A stretch of 64,000 nucleotides of DNA, taken from NCBI RefSeq assembly GCF_001949145.1, contig NW_019091355.1, positions 1,757,107 through 1,821,106 on the forward strand, given 5' to 3'. Below the pieces are notes generated by a model. The model saw nothing but the letters and a program-made list of their open reading frames with translations. It searched no databases and was not told the DNA's origin. Shown here piece after piece: positions 35,401-47,765 of the stretch (within the stretch, counting starts at the first letter, position 1; the number at the start of each line of letters is the position of its first letter). The stretch is from Acanthaster planci. Its lineage: Eukaryota; Echinodermata; Asteroidea; Valvatida; Acanthasteridae. Position numbers and translations under genes: made by a program.

Positions 35401-38400
35401 TTTGAAATCTAGCACACCGATCTCACCCACAATGCCTTGGGTTTGACATTTCAGCACCTGAGAGAGCTGTATAAAACCTGCAGTGCCTCCCCTCATCTGT
35501 GCCTAGTCTGTCAGCTGGAAGGGTTCGGGCCAAATTGTTCCGCATTTAATGTTTGCTACAGGAGCTTGGAATTATTTTCAAATGTCACAAGGCCCAGAGG
35601 GCCAGTCCAATTGATCAGATTGTTATTCTTTCATCTGCATGGAGAAAAAACTGCTGGTCTGTGGTTGATGATGGCCAAACCTAGATTGGTGTGAACAATG
35701 TATAACAATACCAGCACTCGAAGGTTTGAAGTAAGGCCAAAGGGGTAAGGGAAATGGAGTTATGCACCATTACTCACCAGAGGAAGTTAAAGGGACTTTC
35801 ATGTCACTGATTGATTGCAGAGTGCCTCTGAGGCAATGCTAATGGAAAGGCTGTCATGGTGCTGGATTCTTGGAAGCACATTAGAGGAACTATTCAGTAT
35901 GGCCTAGAATACATATTGGCCAAGTCCCCCTTGGGTCGTAATGGTGATTCAGAAAGTCACTTTTTGGCAGAGCTGTACTCTGTACTCAAATAGAGCCTTA
36001 GTATGAACATCGCTTGGATACACTCTGTTGCATCACAGCAAAACAAAATTCAGTACATGTATCCCTAACTGCACATCTGGCCAGTGGATCAGAAACCAGG
36101 ATTTCTGGCTGAAGAAAGATTGACTTTCCTGATTTACAAAAAACCCAACACTGGCTAAAAACTGACTGTTTCCGGGACATTAAAATGGTATCACACCATG
36201 GAATCAAGCCGGGCACAAATGGCATAATGGCTATTGTGTGACTTGAAGTTGTGCAGTTCAAACCCAGCTTACATGTACATGCATGTCTGGCAAGATGACT
36301 CTTAACTACAATTGCCTCTCTCCACCTAGGAGTTCAAATGAGGTACCAGCCAGGGCGGGGAATAGAACTTGAGCTGCAGCATTAAGGACTTATTGCTTGG
36401 CCAGACAGGGGTAGTAAGTTGGAAACCCTTTGAAGTCTTCATACAAAAGCACTGCGCCCACCATATTAAAGGCATTTATTACATCCCCCAGGGGAACTGA
36501 TCCAGAGCAAATGTCAAAACTTACGGCCCAGAAAGAGAGCTGTGCCACTGTCGGTAGTATGTCTGGTCACTCTGGTGGCATTATCTGTGTATGTTATTTC
36601 TTCTGACCCACTTTATTTGTACAGTACATGAGGCAATGAAATATATAAACAGGAAAATAAACATGTATACCACCTTATCTGTAGAAATTCCTACTCCTTG
36701 TTACCAAGTGCTAATATGAGACAGGCTAATTTTGCAAAACAACACAAAAATGTATTTGTTGGCTAATACAGACAGGTAAATGTAAGAAACGAGAAAGGAT
36801 TAAAAAAATCTAAGTCTAGAAAGACTGAGCAGTGTTGTGGTTTAATTTGTGATGAGACGTGGAAACTCAAAAACAAATCTGAAAGCTGATCTAAGGTAAA
36901 AATTTATGCCTGCTGATACTGTACATGTACCAAGAAACCTGACACTTTGGGCCAACAAGTTACAATTTCTCAACAAACTACATGCTCTTTGTATTCTTTC
37001 AGCTTGGCACTGATATTGTTGTTTTAGACAGCATGGCTGATGCTTGCCGGGCAGTATGATTAAAATCAGCGCTAAAATGTCTTTGGGTGTTGGACCTCCG
37101 AAGGCCGGTGCTAAAAAAGACCAAGGTCCCACATTCCAGTGTATTAGAATTCAGCAAGCACCAATGTCTCTGAATGCTAAACAGTTATCTAAGGCAAAAA
37201 AGGGAAAAATGTTGACCAGGTTTCCTGGGGAGATTGTTACGAACTGGAGGAGACCAAATTTCCTAAACTTATCCGGATTTCATCCCTGACATGAGTGGGA
37301 GGAAAGGGAATGAGCTGGAGAGCCGAGCACCGTGGGCCGTCCCTTGTAAGCTAATCAAGCAATCAGACCGAGCCAAGCAGCTACCAAAGCTGTTTATGGC
37401 CAAAAGAGTCTGCCTCGCCTCGGCATTCCCCGCAGACGTTGGAATGTCAAACAGCCCAGGATTGCTGGCTATGCTGGCCAGACTGGCCATCACTGAACAC
37501 CAGAGGGGGCTGTGCAGATCTAACAGTATCCAAGCAACCTCGTCGTCAAGAGTTCTTTCTTCAGCAGAAACCTTAGAACACATACGTGCAGATGAAAAGT
37601 TTGCACGTAAACCCAATCTCAGATCGAAGCACATTAACATAATCACGTCATATTTTCATTTCTGGGTATACGGTACATTACCTCCCAAAGCAATTTGCTG
37701 CACCCTGTAAAAACCTGATCCCCAATATGCTACCAGTACATTTACATATAAAGACAAACAGGCTTTTCATTGCAATTTCTGTTATTTGCTCGTCCATGTT
37801 ACTTCTGGTCGAGCTCAGGCGGCCTGTTCTTGACACGGGTTTCTTCTTCTCGCACTTGAGTGGCCGGAACATGACTCAAGAGCACTGTTCTTGGAACAGG
37901 ATGCACACACCACCTCCTTGTCAGGGTTTTACAGGAAAAATGCGGAAAAACTCGCGAGATTTTGATTTTTGAACAGCCACAAAAAGTATACAGATGGCTT
38001 CCAAAGCCAGAGACTGTGGAAAGTTTTTGCAAAATTAACATAAATTATTTTCCATAACACAGAAATGAATGTTCCTGTTTAAATAGAAAAGAATTCATTT
38101 CACCCATACATTAACTCTCGAATAAAGTACATGGATGCGGCCATGTTGCATGCTGGTTGCCACTAACTACAGCAATAACTGGTTGTTTGTTCCTAGCGTT
38201 CCAGCAGCAGACCCACGAAACAAATCAAGTTGTTCGTGAACATACGAGAACAAGCCGCCCAAACTCAGCCTATGCTTCTGGTCATTTCCTCTTGTGCAAG
38301 ATCATATCAAAACTAAACATGTTTCTCAAAGACTATCAAGTTATAAAAACTAAACACTTTTTGCATGAAAATGGGAAAATAGAAACTTAATAATTTCACC

Positions 38401-39607
38401 CCAAATTTGAAGTGGCTTCATTCCGGCACTGGCTTTGTCTATATACATGTAGGCATATCATTGACGCATCGCCACTCAAATGCACTCATACATCTTGTGC
38501 AGTTATAAAGTAAATGGAATCTTAGTGTCCATTTAAGACAAAAACAGTCCGATTTATGTATATCTATTCACCCATGAATTAGCAGTTTATAAATACTACT
38601 TGGATATGCCGACATCTCACAGGCTTTCAAGTGCTCCTCTATAACAAGTTTAGGGCAATGACGAGAATGATAAACTAGAAGCCAGTGAAAGTGCAAGTAG
38701 TACTACAAAGCCCTATCTGCAGGAAACGTGGTTAAGTGTCTTGTATGATCGAAACCACAGGATTCCCAGAAAACCACAGAATTCCCAGGGTAGGGAGCCA
38801 ACAAACCGCAGCAACTTCCTCCAGATTCTCGCAGACCAGGAGACGTACATTAAAACCAGTTCATCACAGGCAAGGGTCATCATGAAAGATACTGTTGCAA
38901 TTTGGAACTGCCTGAAACCATTTGGCAGGGTAGATGGCTTCTTTGGCATGATGAATACGTATATATCCACACACCTACAGATATACAATGTTTTCCGAGG
39001 GAAATGGCTCATCCATATGTGCTGGGGTACCATATGGATTTTTCAGTTAAAAGTTCAAGAAATTAATTAGATACTTCAACTATATACCGGGAAATTTTAT
39101 GTAGGGCATGCAGTACTGGCAAAAATGAACAGCACGTTGTTTTCTTGATACTCCCTTAGCAAGTGGGTTACAGAAGTAAGTGCACAGTATTTTTCGTCTG
39201 CGGTGGAGAATATAAAATAAATTATCTAACCCACAAATGCAGGCTATTTGACAAATGCATCTAAAATGTGAGGGTGTGAGGTTCAATAGTTTAGGACCAG
39301 AAATTGTTAATTTAAAACTTGGGATTCAGGAACAATGCAAGCACTGAAAAAACTGATAAAAAATGCAACCAAAGAGTTGATATATAAAAAGGAATTGATT
39401 AAGATGGCCAAAGATAATATGTTGCAAACATCCACTTTTCAACTCTTACACACATATACAAAAAACAGCCGCAGTTCACTGGCAGGACACCTGAAAGAGA
39501 AACAGGGAGCATAATTTGGGGCTTCCAGAGCAGCAGTCATATTTCAGAAAAAACAAATGACAGAACACCCCTTTACCAAATGAATCAGTCCCAATGTTGT
39601 ATCTTAC
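32463..39607. other. SORBS intron, about 7.1 kb
   Basis: No exon recognised. At 37269-37710 both strands are open for more than 120 codons, and 34512-34882 has overlapping frames, but neither has a motif or fits the SORBS phases. The rest is AT-rich with scattered TACATGTA words. Confidence 0.55.
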
Positions 39608-39722
39608 CTGTAGGTTCTCGGAGCACTTCCACGTAAGCGGCAGGGAAGATTCCTTTTCTGTCTCCAATGTACCCCTCCCACCAGTTGGCATCAACCTTCT
39701 TGATGAGCACTATGTACTCTCC
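39608..39722 (-). CDS. SORBS: SORBS second SH3 domain, C-terminal half
   Basis: Acceptor ATCTCCAAACTAG, donor CTACAG|GTAAGA. It encodes GEYIVLIKKVDANWWEGYIG, then DRKGIFPAAYVEVLREPT plus one base. It matches the second SH3 of SORBS proteins (the V.LLKRVD.NWYEG....RQGIFP.SYVEV pattern) with WW, GIFP and Y at the binding pocket. In the family the first two SH3 domains together bind the vinculin proline-rich hinge and paxillin. It joins exon 40356 in phase 0 and exon 32236 in phase 1. Confidence 0.95.
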
Positions 39723-40158
39723 CTAGTTTGGAGATGAACATAAAAAATAGAGCAGTTTACAATGTGTTCCTTTTCTGAAAAAGAACACAGGACGAGCCTG
39801 AAATGTCTACTGTCTGCGCATCCGTGAGTGAAGAACTCGACCTGGATCTAGACAATGGATTTGCATGCATCCACCAAAAACAAAGAAACACACGATGATA
39901 CTTTTCTTAAAGAGACTGGTTTCTTTTTACTCACATCAAAAGAGCAGAATTTTGGGTCATCAAAAAGCCGAGGTGAGACTGAAGAACTAAAATGCTCCAT
40001 GAATCTTTGAGACCCAAACGACAGTAATTACGATCAGCTTTCAGTGGCTAATACGGCAAAGTTTTCACCCAAATGGCTACGACTGTGTAAATGATGCAAT
40101 TGGGGTTTTTTAGAGTAAAAAGTGAAAACAGTGGCAAAACCTGCAAGGTGGAACCTCT

Positions 40159-40200
40159 GAAAAATTCTGAGAAAAATCCTGAAATCCAGAAAAATCCTGA
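40159..40200. repeat. Dispersed AAAATCCTGA-type repeat, copy 1
   Basis: Three tandem-like units: AAAAATTCTGAG, AAAAATCCTGAAATCCAG and AAAAATCCTGAG. The same wording appears in the same orientation at 51714-51750 (GAAAATTCTGATG, AAAAAATCCTGAAATCAGG). Both lie in introns of the SORBS gene, which suggests a fragment of a dispersed family. Confidence 0.5.
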
Positions 40201-40355
40201 GGTATCACATGCCTGTTAAGAAAGACATGAGATTTCACAACTCGACCTACTCGGGCTGCTTGAGCACAATCTACTGTGGGTACTTACTGGTACAAAGCAG
40301 TTGTGAAAGAGTTATGAGTACTTGTGAAGCACTCGACCACACCCCTAAAACTCAC

Positions 40356-40475
40356 CTTGTTGAAGCTGAGTTCCATCTGTGTCTCACCGTTAAACCTGTA
40401 CTTGGCCCTAGCCTTGCCCTCCAAACCTGGTCCGTGGATCTGAGCCCTCTTGGCATCTTCAAGGGAGGTGACAAC
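40356..40475 (-). CDS. SORBS: SORBS SH3-1/SH3-2 linker and N-terminal half of SH3-2
   Basis: Acceptor CTTGATTTGCCAG, donor AACAAG|GTGAGT, phase 0 at both ends, 40 codons. It reads VVTSLEDAKRAQIHGPGL and EGKARAKYRFNGETQMELSF. The second part is the RT-loop start of an SH3 domain (AKY.F....ELSF), directly continued by GEYIVLI of exon 39608. The short spacing between the first two SH3 domains is a family feature. Confidence 0.95.
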
Positions 40476-40783
40476 CTGGCAAATCAAGTAGCTTGTCGAA
40501 TAAGTTACATTAGAAACTGACTGCAATTGTTAACTTTAAGATTATGGAACAAACTAGCGGAATGAAAACTGAAGCAGGATTTCAAACTTCAAAAAAAAAA
40601 GCCCAACATGAGATTAGATAACCTTGATCAAAGAGTACTGACTTACATGAGTTCAAACCATAACCCGAGAATATTGACTGGGAGCAAGTTTCAAACCATC
40701 AGCAAAAGGATTGACAAAAATGAGATAAGTGGATTGTACCTTCAACACAACAAATTGTTAATGTCCTGTCAACTGTGATGGGT

Positions 40784-40997
40784 CCAATTTGATAGAGCTG
40801 TTAAGCACAAAATTTGTTAAGCTTGAAAAAACCTTGCTTGACAAATCAGGTTACCAGCCAAAATTCTGTGTGATGTACATTGTTTTGGAATGGCATTCAC
40901 CTGCCTTTTGGTTAGCATGACTATTACAAAGATTTTGAGCTGGTAACCTTTGTGTTTTAAGCAAGGTTTTTGTGCTGAAGCGGTTCTATGAAATTGG
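40784..40997. repeat. Imperfect palindromic element (about 214 bp)
   Basis: The left arm contains CCAATTTGATAGAGCTGTTA, AGCACAAAA, ACCTTGCTT, GGTTACCAGCCAAAATTCT. The right arm, reverse-complemented, contains CCAATTTCATAGAACCGCTT, CAGCACAAAAACCTTGCTT, GGTTACCAGCTCAAAATCT. Arms are about 100 bp, diverged, with no coding capacity; this is consistent with an old fold-back or MITE-type element in a SORBS intron. Confidence 0.65.
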
Positions 40998-41207
40998 CTC
41001 CTGGTTTTAGACCTGGATATTTGACTTTGTGCACAATTACCCTACAGCTACAGTACAAGAGTGATGATTCCTCACACAGATGCTTTAGTGTCACTTGGTA
41101 TTTGTCTCAGACTGCAAAACGAAACCTCCAAGTTTCTTCATTTGTGTTCAACAATTTGGGTCTTCGGCTTGCTACGTTTTCTTTCCAAAGCTGGCCGGTT
41201 CCCTTAC

Positions 41208-41322
41208 CTCCACATAGCTGGACGGAAAGATCCCTGCATGGCCGTGGTGTTCCCCCTCGAACCAGTTCTTGTCAATCTTCCGCAGGAGATAGATGATGTC
41301 TCCCTTCCCGAAACTCAATTCC
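41208..41322 (-). CDS. SORBS: SORBS first SH3 domain, C-terminal part
   Basis: Acceptor TATTTATTCCTGAAG, donor GTGGAG|GTAAGG. It encodes [20 protein letters not shown], then [18 protein letters not shown]. It matches the first SH3 of SORBS proteins (KELSFKKGD..YI.RKID.NWYEGEHHGR.GIFP.SYVE) closely, including the HHG insert characteristic of this domain. The first base completes the Lys codon started in exon 41495; it ends in phase 0 into exon 40356. Confidence 0.97.
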
Positions 41323-41494
41323 CTTCAGGAATAAATAGCAAAGTGTGCATGTCAATGCCATGAACATGCATCTAACCAAGACATCTCGAATAGTTCTCAA
41401 CACTGCAACTGAACCAACAGCAGGAGACAACAGCAGGGAACACAAGAGTTGATCACAAATGTGTAGCTAATTAATCATCTTAAGCACTACTCAC

Positions 41495-41544
41495 TTGTGC
41501 GTCTGTGCTTTGAAGGGGTAAAGCGCGATGGCACATGCTCGAAC
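41495..41544 (-). CDS. SORBS: SORBS first SH3 domain, N-terminal part
   Basis: Acceptor TTTCTTTTCAG, donor CACAA|GTGAGT. It encodes VRACAIALYPFKAQTH and two bases of Lys. ALYPFKAQTHKELSF is the ALYDF-type start of the first SORBS SH3. The 50-nt exon leaves phase 2, matched by the single G that opens exon 41208. Confidence 0.95.
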
Positions 41545-41739
41545 CTGAAAAGAAAGAGAGAAAAAAGCATTCTGGGTAACGTCCAGGTGATTCTGTACTT
41601 TAAGCAGCACTCTAAAAACTGGGTGTAGGTTTCCCTCCAAGTGTCATTCTTGCTCTGTCCCCTGACTCATCCTCATCAACATCAATCATTCTCAGCCGCA
41701 CCCATCCTTTCCATCCCGGTCTGATCCCCCTCTCCTCAC

Positions 41740-41901
41740 CTCTTGCTTGCGGCCATCCTCTTTGGCGCTGATGACCGGATCTCGGAACCTCTCGTTGGTG
41801 ATGATGGGGGACTTGAGGGGCGTGTAGTCCGAGTGCCGTCGCTGTCTCTGCTCCTCCGCTAAGAGTTGCTCCCTCTTCTTCCTCTCCTCCTCGATTAGCT
41901 T
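41740..41901 (-). CDS. SORBS: SORBS charged helix and linker before SH3-1
   Basis: Acceptor GTGGGTTTTTTTCAG, donor CAAGAG|GTGAGG, phase 0 at both ends, 54 codons. It starts KLIEEERKKREQLLAEEQRQ and continues RRHSDYTPLKSPIITNERF to DGRKQE. The first 22 residues form a strongly charged single helix or short coiled coil; the rest is a basic linker with a TPLKSP site. Position and phase place it directly in front of the SH3-1 exon, as in vertebrate SORBS genes where a charged segment precedes the SH3 cluster. Confidence 0.92.
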
Positions 41902-42389
41902 CTGAAAAAAACCCACAAATGTCAGTTGTCTAACCCTACAGGGTCCGCAAAAAAAAATGCACTGCAAGTGATCACGGGCTAAATCAGTAAGTGATGGAGG
42001 ATATCCATCAACTTGATATTTTACATTCATAGAGGCCCTCAGATGGACTGGCACTTGCAAACCACAATGTCCCCCCGAACTTCAACATCCACAAAAAGCA
42101 AAGATTCAAGGAATGCTGGGGTTTAAAGTCATCCCAAGCAACTCAGTTACAAGTACATTTACCTGCTCCTGCTACACAAATCCTTGTCTCAATGTCAGTC
42201 TCACAAGCTATCAAACACACCGACATTATGCAAAGACATTCCTTTGTCACTGCTCACTCACTCACTGACTGTGAAACTATTTGTAACTGTGCTCCGCAAA
42301 ACTACTGTGAAGTACCCGAACAGTACACGACTTCAGTGCTGGAAGTAACCCAAACATCAGGTGCCAACGGATCATAGAATAGTTCTCAC

Positions 42390-42478
42390 CTCTGCTTTTG
42401 TCTTGTCTAATGTTGGGGGTGGGTCCCTATAGTTGTAGATCTTGTCACTTCCCGACGAGTGCCGACTTGGCTTGGACC
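42390..42478 (-). CDS. SORBS: SORBS linker exon, shared acceptor for upstream isoform exons
   Basis: Acceptor TTTGTTGGCTAG, donor GCAGAG|GTGAGA. It begins with two bases (GG), then SKPSRHSSGSDKIYNYRDPP and TLDKTKAE, and ends in phase 0 into the charged helix. Its phase-1 entry fits three different upstream exons: 53157-53303, the giant exon at 55729, and 46730-47765. A disordered basic and Ser-rich linker. Confidence 0.9.
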
Positions 42479-45400
42479 CTAGCCAACAAAGAAAAACACA
42501 AGGAATTGTCACCAGAAGCACTTAATGCAATCTTACCAGGGCATGTGCCTATCTAATGAGGCTGCGCTGAAGACTTGAAAGTATTAGGACAATCTAAGTT
42601 ATTTTCTTAAGGGTTATGATTAACCCAGGCAATAAAAAACTTAAAATTCTGTCGATTGTTACCTGGTTACTGCAACTACTTTGTAGGACAGCATGAACGT
42701 TGAAAGTTGAGTGTTTTATTGCACAAAGCATTTTAACACCATGGTCTCAGCGTCATGTGTATTAAGTAAAATGCATTTTATTAAAAAAAATACTACCAAC
42801 TTGTAACAAATAATCAAACCAAACCACCCTGTGCACCATTCGTCAGGTATGACTACCCACTACTATTATAAACAAGGTTTTTAAAGCAAAGCCACTGTTC
42901 GTAACATATTATTGGCTTAGCATCATTATATTGGGTCACTGGCACAGATGAATGAAAAAAAGGAAGTCCAGTCGGGTTGGCTTGCGTAATGTATTGATAA
43001 AGAAAAGGTTCAGTATTGCACTAGGGGACTTTTAACCTGTTTCCTTTTGGGAAAGATAAATTTCTAAAGGTTATTTAATGTAATGCCCAAATTTGTAGGC
43101 TTGAGGTTTGTTTTATTCAAGGCAAAATATTTGACTTGAGCCTCTTTTATATTAGCTTGGTACCCATATCAAATAGAATGGTAACATTTTACTTCCATGT
43201 TCTGAGTATTGGTATTTTGATGTAAGAACCTCGCTTACTGACAGTGGTGGGTAGTTGCATTGGGTGACTTACGCAAAAGAGATAAAAAGGACAGGGGACA
43301 GATAATTACAACTGCTGGCTTGTGCCTTCATAGCACCAAGGTTAAAACTGGTTGGTATATGTTTCCATATAAATGGTATCAAAGGTAAAACTTATAAATG
43401 GAACCATTTTGGTTTAAGTTGAATTTATATTTGACCAAAGCAGAATTTGGAACCACACTTTAGAATCTACACTGTCATTACAGGCACGTCTCTGACGTTG
43501 GTCAAACTGCAAGCAGAACAGCAAGTAGTGTTCCAGAGGGTAGTCAACTGCTCGGCCCCGGCCAAACATTCTTCACAAAGTCAGACATGTTGGGTCATGG
43601 CTACGACTGGTTTCAGATCTATGCCACTACACGTAGCCCTGAAACTTTTCTGTTAGGCTACCAGCACTGGCAAAATTTGACGACTGGTTCCCCGTCCAGT
43701 TTATACTTGTAGTTCCATGTGTTTGTTGCTCAGTTAAAACAGCAACTGATGACTGGTTCCCTGCATGCTGTACACACGAAGAATTGTAAAACTCCACAAG
43801 TATTGTCCTTTCACCAGATGTTCAGACATGTTCTGGAACAGCAACTGACGTAAACTTGTGCCTGGTTACCAGTTGTGTTAAAAGTGCAGAACATACAAGT
43901 ACATGTACTCTTGGTTGGTTGAACATCTCAGACACATTTCAGAAGATGTGCTATAACACTGGGGTCAGTTGATCTTGTGCAAACATTCCTCGGCTATGTT
44001 GAATGTTCCGGAAGGCTACCTCAGGAAGAGAGCTAAACCTGAAACTCAAGATGGCCACTGATGATGTCACAAGCCACTGCTGGAGGCCAACATATATATA
44101 TCCCCGTGCTGCACAGACAAGTCTGGAGGGCAAAGGCATAGCCCAGCAGAAATGCTCTTGAAGAGAGATATTTCAGATGAAGTTACTGGGGCCGAGCAGC
44201 AAAGTTATATCTCTGGCTGGCTATACCACAATGCAGCCAAAATGACCTCTGGCAAACTTTAACCTTTACACTGTTATCCAACCAAACATTAATTTAACAG
44301 GGTCAGCAGCACACATAACGGCAGCTTCTCTCATCTTGTACACATTCCGATAGCTGTCAAACCAGTATCATGTTCCTTGATCCTTCTGTCTGTGCCCTCG
44401 ACAGTGCACCACCCTAAAAGCATTCGTTCACTAACTTCCTCATACTTTGCAGTCGCTCTGACATGCATTACAAAACTCACACAATTCTTTGCAAATGTGA
44501 GACGCACAATTTTTGGCAGCATTGCATTATAGCCCACTTATCAAAACATGGCATCTGTCTACTGAATTCTAATGCACCAAAAAAGGCTGCCGGTAATTTA
44601 ATTCTGACAGATCAAAGTTTACACCAGGCAATTAGCAAGTAGGGAACAATTTTTTTTGGCCTTGCTTCAAATATTAACCAATGTACCTTGCTTGAGTGAC
44701 TGACAAGCCTACGGTATGAAAGGCGTTAGCAAGGCTACACTTGATTCTTTTGACCTAGGAGTTGGGATACTTCACCCTGTCTGAAGATGAGAAACAGCTA
44801 CAGTGCTATGCACTATACATATATGGTGAGCGAACGGGATTGTCTTACTGACACACATACTAATGGGTAGGGTTCATTTGCTCCTTGGGGTTACTGAGTG
44901 CACGGGCATACACGTATAGATATCGATAAAATATTGTTTGATTTTGGCAAAGGTACCGGCACTTGAATTACGCAGACTAATGTCGCCATCGTAGGTTTCT
45001 CTAGAATTTAGCAATGCTGTCTGTGCAACTCCCTACAGTTGTTGTGCAAAAGTTAGACATTCAAAATTGGTTATTTACCACAAATGTCACTCATATTGTT
45101 TAAATTGATATGACTGATGCACTCCACCGAGTTGTAGTCAAGTCTGGTCCAAAGCATAGCAACATTTAGGCACAACTGAAATCACAAGTCTGATCACAAG
45201 TAACAGGGGATGAACAGTAAAAAAAGAATGCCTTTTGGACAGTTCATTTCAGTGAACAGCTTGTGACCTGGGTCTGAATGACAGGAGCTTGTAAGGGCTT
45301 GCAAGAACTTATACAAGGACTTGTGATCAACTTGACTGCTACACTGTGAACCACAAACTTGCCTTGCTGAACCAACCTTGTCAGAAGGTAACCCCTATGC

Positions 45401-46729
45401 TTGGGTCATCTCACTCTGACATTTTCCAGAATCAAGCGCTGGTGATCAGCATGCCAGCTGGTGGTAACATTAGCCGTGCTGATCTGTGTCAGCAGCATTT
45501 TGCCTGAACTTTAGCTGCCTCCCTGTCTGCTGCATGCAGTGCAGGGATTTACGGCATAAACTTCATGGGACTACACAAAACAACTGTGTTCCTCCATCCA
45601 CACTTCATCTTAGTCCAACAGCTCAATCCTCATTTTTGACAAACACACTCTTTCTAAAATCTAAGTGCCCTCTTGGTCCTGTTTGTGTGTCAGAATAGTT
45701 ACACAGCAATAAGACCCCAATATAAACATTGAATACATAACACTTCTCCATAGCCACACTCATTCAATATTAGGCATGTCACGGCAAACCATCAAAAGCA
45801 ATCTTAGGGTGGCCCAAAAGTAGGTTTTCAGGCTAAGTGGTCTTTAAAATAACTTGGCCTCACAAGTAGACAGGTCCATGTTTACAGGCAGGGTTTTAAC
45901 AGGGACTTGTGGGTAATTGAAAGGACTGGTTCTGTTGCATGAAGTGATAGGGAAAGTAATTGGAACGAAATGTCAAAGATGGCATTTTGAAAACCTTACA
46001 TGTATGAGTACACATACTGGGTTTAAATAAGATTGGACGATCTTAGCCGAACTGAGTGCATAAAATGTTTCCAAATAAGTGTACGTGCAATTGAAGTCAT
46101 TTTTTTGGGGTGACAATTGACTCAGATCAAAATAAACAAGTCATCAAGGACTGAATAAGCTAGAGCAATCAATCGGAGTCATTGCATGTAGCTACACTTA
46201 TGAGAAATTACTTGGTATTTATAAAACTGAAATGCTGCAGAAAAATGAAGCAGTTCTTTTGGAACTGTGAAACTTTGCATTCCTTTCTTGAAAGAACCAT
46301 ATGTGGTAAGAATTATTACCAAAGGTAGCATGCATTAGAAAAATCCAAAATTCAGAAGGTATAAAGGCCTAGTATTAATGAAAACTGAATGGCCTTACTC
46401 CTACTCCGTAAAACATTTGTACATGTAAAAATGTCTATATTTTTGGCATTCCTAGAAATCACTATAAGGCACTTTGAGAGTCAATACTTTCATACAAAGC
46501 CAGATCGCGATCAGTGATCTGTTGGTTCACTGACTTTAAAACCTACATGTACCTAATGGATGGAGTGAACCAGCGATGGGATCACTGATTGAGATCTAGA
46601 GCTGTCTGAACAAATGGGCCCACGGATCAAACTTTATGCTACTAAACAGCTGTTGCACATGGCACGGCTTCTATCAGTTAAAAGAATACCATGAAGCATT
46701 ACTAGATAGGGAAATCAAGATGTATTTAC
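42479..46729. other. SORBS intron, about 4.3 kb
   Basis: AT-rich intron sequence. A loose repetition of GACTGGTTCCC-type words occurs at 43680-43870. No exon with motif, splice sites and fitting phase was found. Confidence 0.5.
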
Positions 46730-47765
46730 TTTGGCCTTTTTCATTTGAATCTCCATCAGCCTGGCTGTGTACCATCATTTGTCCCTGAGCGAGTATCACT
46801 GAGTCTGCCTCGGTTTGAGGTCCATTCCCCTGGGGGACGGTGTGACTTGGGGGTTCTGTCAGTGGTTGCATCATGGGTGACGGCACTGGATTCACTGAGG
46901 GTGCTGTCCTGTATTTGTCAACAGACACTGTTTCCCTTTGCGGATTTGTCATTTGCTGCGCCATTGCTACTTTGGCATGCTGTCTCTGGGGTTCTGTCAT
47001 CTGGTGCCCCTGGGTTACTGACACATGATGCTTGTTAGGTACATGTACCTTGCCTTGCTGAGGTATTAATGAGTGTTGATGCTGGGGTGAGGAAAGCTGA
47101 TTCCCTACGGGTTCTACCACATTGTTCCTCTGGGGTTGTGGCACCTGTTGTCCATGGGGATTTGTCCCCTGTTTTCCCTTGGGTTGTCCTACCACAGGAT
47201 GTCCCTTACAGACTGGTTGTTCATGTGCTACTCTCACTAGATGGTCCAGTGGCACTGTGGCACCTTCTTGTTTCACCTGAGATTGAGATGGGTTGTTTGT
47301 TCTTGTCACTGTTACTTTGTGGGTATCTGTCACCGGCTGTATGAGGGTTGCTTTCACAGGTTGGACCTTCCATGGTATTTTGTATGAATCAGCTTTATTA
47401 GGCCCCTGCACATCATTTCCAGTGTTAACAGACTTCGCTGCACATCCACTTGTCCGGGATGATCGCTGAGGCTTCACAGGTGGCCCTGATGTGGTGGTCG
47501 CAGGCGAAGCGGGTACTGGCATGTTCACTTTCTTCTGATCAGCAAACTTCCCGATGTCCAGACTCTTGAGGAGTGCATCCAGGGCTCGCAAATCTGGGTC
47601 TGTACAGTGGCGGCGGTCTGTCCTCCCACGGGGTGCCTTGGGAGGTCGGAGGTCATCTGTGCTGCCGTACCTGGGGGTGTACTGGGCCATCTCAAAGCTG
47701 GGATTGTTGCAGAAGAGGCCCCGCTTGGGTTTGTTACTGAAAGGAGAATCCCGCATGAATATCAT
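46730..47765 (-). CDS. SORBS: Possible alternative first exon of a short SORBS isoform
   Basis: An open frame on the - strand from ATG at 47765 ends at a donor CCAAA|GTAAAT that leaves one base and joins exon 42390 in frame (A+GG, Arg). An in-frame TGA lies about 11 codons upstream of the ATG, and there is no strong pyrimidine tract, so an alternative promoter and first exon is more likely than an internal exon. A weak AG does exist that would fit phase 1. The product, about 345 residues, starts MIFMRDSPFSNKPKRGLF, has a basic stretch (PRGRTDRRH), LRALDALLKSLDIGKFADQK, then a long Gln/Pro/His/Val-rich region of degenerate repeats (QMTEPQRQHAK, QMTNPQRETVS). No known domain. Short isoforms made from an internal promoter are known for vinexin. 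Confidence 0.6.
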
